Below, piece by piece: positions 6,770-7,425 of a DNA stretch of 7,425 nucleotides (position 1 is its first letter; each line of letters begins with the position of its first letter). Position numbers and translations under genes: made by a program. The stretch comes from Candidatus Gastranaerophilales bacterium (GTDB taxonomy: Bacteria; Cyanobacteriota; Vampirovibrionia; Gastranaerophilales; Gastranaerophilaceae). The stretch is taken from positions 1 through 7,425 of the forward strand of contig CALUSZ010000077.1 in NCBI GenBank assembly GCA_944323495.1, written 5' to 3'. A model generated the notes under the pieces. That model was not told where the DNA came from. It was given only the letters and a program-made list of their open reading frames with translations, and searched no databases.

Positions 6770-7357
6770 TTACATATTATCTTTAGTTATAACTTTATCA
6801 ATCATACCGTATTCAAGAGCTTCTTGAGGTGTCATGATATAGTCGCGGTCAGTATCTTTTTCAATTTTCTTGATTGACTGACCTGTATTTGAGGCCATAA
6901 TTTCATTCAAGGTTTTCTTAATTCTCAAGATTTCTTGTGCCTGAATTTCAATATCAGTAGCCTGACCTTGCGCACCGCCGAGAGGCTGGTGAATAAGAAC
7001 TCTTGAATGCGGAAGAGCCATTCTCTTGCCTTTAGCACCTGAGCAAAGGAGGAATGCGCCCATTGAAGCAGCTTGACCTAAGCAGATTGTACAAACATCC
7101 GCTCTAATGTGCTGCATTGTATCATATATTGCCAAACCTGCAGTTACGCTTCCGCCCGGAGAGTTGATATATAACATAATATCTTTTTCCGGATTCTCAC
7201 TATCCAGCAGCAACAATTGTGCAACAATTAAATTTGCAACCATATCGTCAACCGGTGTTCCCAAAAAGATAATGCGCTCTCTTAACAATCTTGAGAAGAT
7301 ATCAAAAGAACGTTCTCCTCTGCTTGATTGTTCAATTACTACAGGTACAAAACTCAT
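6770..7357 (-). CDS. clpP: ATP-dependent Clp protease proteolytic subunit ClpP
   Basis: ClpP is the serine peptidase that forms a two-ring, fourteen-subunit chamber and degrades substrates delivered by ClpX. The 195 residues match the usual family length. The catalytic triad is Ser98 in GQAASMGA, His123 in HSRVLIHQP and Asp172 in DTDRD. The oxyanion strip NSPGGSV (65-71) and handle-helix motif [17 protein letters not shown] (124-140) are intact. The N-terminus has the PVVIEQ and [13 protein letters not shown] segments seen in housekeeping ClpPs, and reads closest in style to cyanobacterial and Firmicutes forms. The ATG at 7357 has AAAGGAA (7365-7371) seven bases upstream. It is the first gene of the clpP-clpX operon, served by the promoter at 7393-7420. 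Trigger factor, often upstream of clpP, is not visible in the remaining 68 bases. Confidence 0.98.
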   Translation of the reverse strand: MSFVPVVIEQSSRGERSFDIFSRLLRERIIFLGTPVDDMVANLIVAQLLLLDSENPEKDIMLYINSPGGSVTAGLAIYDTMQHIRADVCTICLGQAASMGAFLLCSGAKGKRMALPHSRVLIHQPLGGAQGQATDIEIQAQEILRIKKTLNEIMASNTGQSIKKIEKDTDRDYIMTPQEALEYGMIDKVITKDNM

Positions 7358-7392
7358 TCTTATTTTCCTTTCTTATATTACAAAACAATATC

Positions 7393-7420
7393 ATTATACA
7401 TTACATAAAATTTTACTCAA
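7393..7420 (-). promoter_or_regulatory. Vegetative-type promoter for the clpP-clpX operon
   Basis: On the minus strand TTGAGT (7415-7420) is followed after 16 bp by a perfect TATAAT (7393-7398). The implied start of transcription, near 7386, gives a leader of about 29 bases before the clpP ATG, containing the ribosome site. No inverted repeat typical of HrcA or CtsR heat-shock operators was seen in the visible sequence. This suggests a housekeeping sigma factor, although upstream control elements could lie beyond the edge. Confidence 0.6.
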
Positions 7421-7425
7421 ATAAT

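Noticed and set aside
7107..7424. Plus-strand ORF antisense to the start of clpP
   Set aside because: It overlaps the conserved clpP N-terminus and the promoter, with no family resemblance.

Overview
The window looks like chromosomal DNA from an AT-rich bacterium using the standard code. The best guess is an uncultured gut cyanobacterial relative of the Melainabacteria/Gastranaerophilales type. The clues are a ClpP whose N-terminal third reads like cyanobacterial ClpPs, tandem short-leader pilin-like proteins with a C-terminal Cys/DxNG module, and a large EF-hand protein of unknown role. This placement is an inference from protein style; there is no rRNA or other marker in the window.

Layout, left to right. 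Positions 1-68 (minus) hold the first 22 codons of a gene that looks like a DUF47/PhoU-like protein. Its Shine-Dalgarno sequence has a matching complement about 45 bases upstream. Positions 142-1483 (minus) carry two tandem, paralogous type IV pilin/pseudopilin-like genes separated by one base. A 174-base divergent intergenic region then leads to the plus-strand pair. The first plus-strand gene is a 796-residue protein (1658-4048) with two well-formed EF-hand calcium loops, a long helical middle and an Ig-like beta segment. The second is a 465-residue protein (4032-5429) that overlaps it by 17 bases. It carries a degenerate eukaryotic-like kinase core: glycine loop, ATP lysine and DFG are recognisable, but the HRD position reads KIE. 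A perfect 14-bp terminator-like hairpin lies inside the first codons of the kinase-like ORF, so its start and expression are uncertain. That ORF ends in a convergent 4-base overlap with clpX.

The right third (5426-7357, minus) is a standard clpP-clpX operon: the ClpP peptidase and its ClpX unfoldase, 12 bases apart, with a good promoter (TTGAGT-16-TATAAT) just upstream of clpP. This housekeeping block is compositionally calmer than the very AT-rich kinase-like gene beside it.

The least explained part is 1658-5429: a calcium-binding, possibly exported protein followed by an unusual kinase-like protein, next to pilin genes. Any functional link among them is conjecture. There is no gene-free stretch over 300 bases, and no tRNA, rRNA, CRISPR array or insertion sequence was seen.
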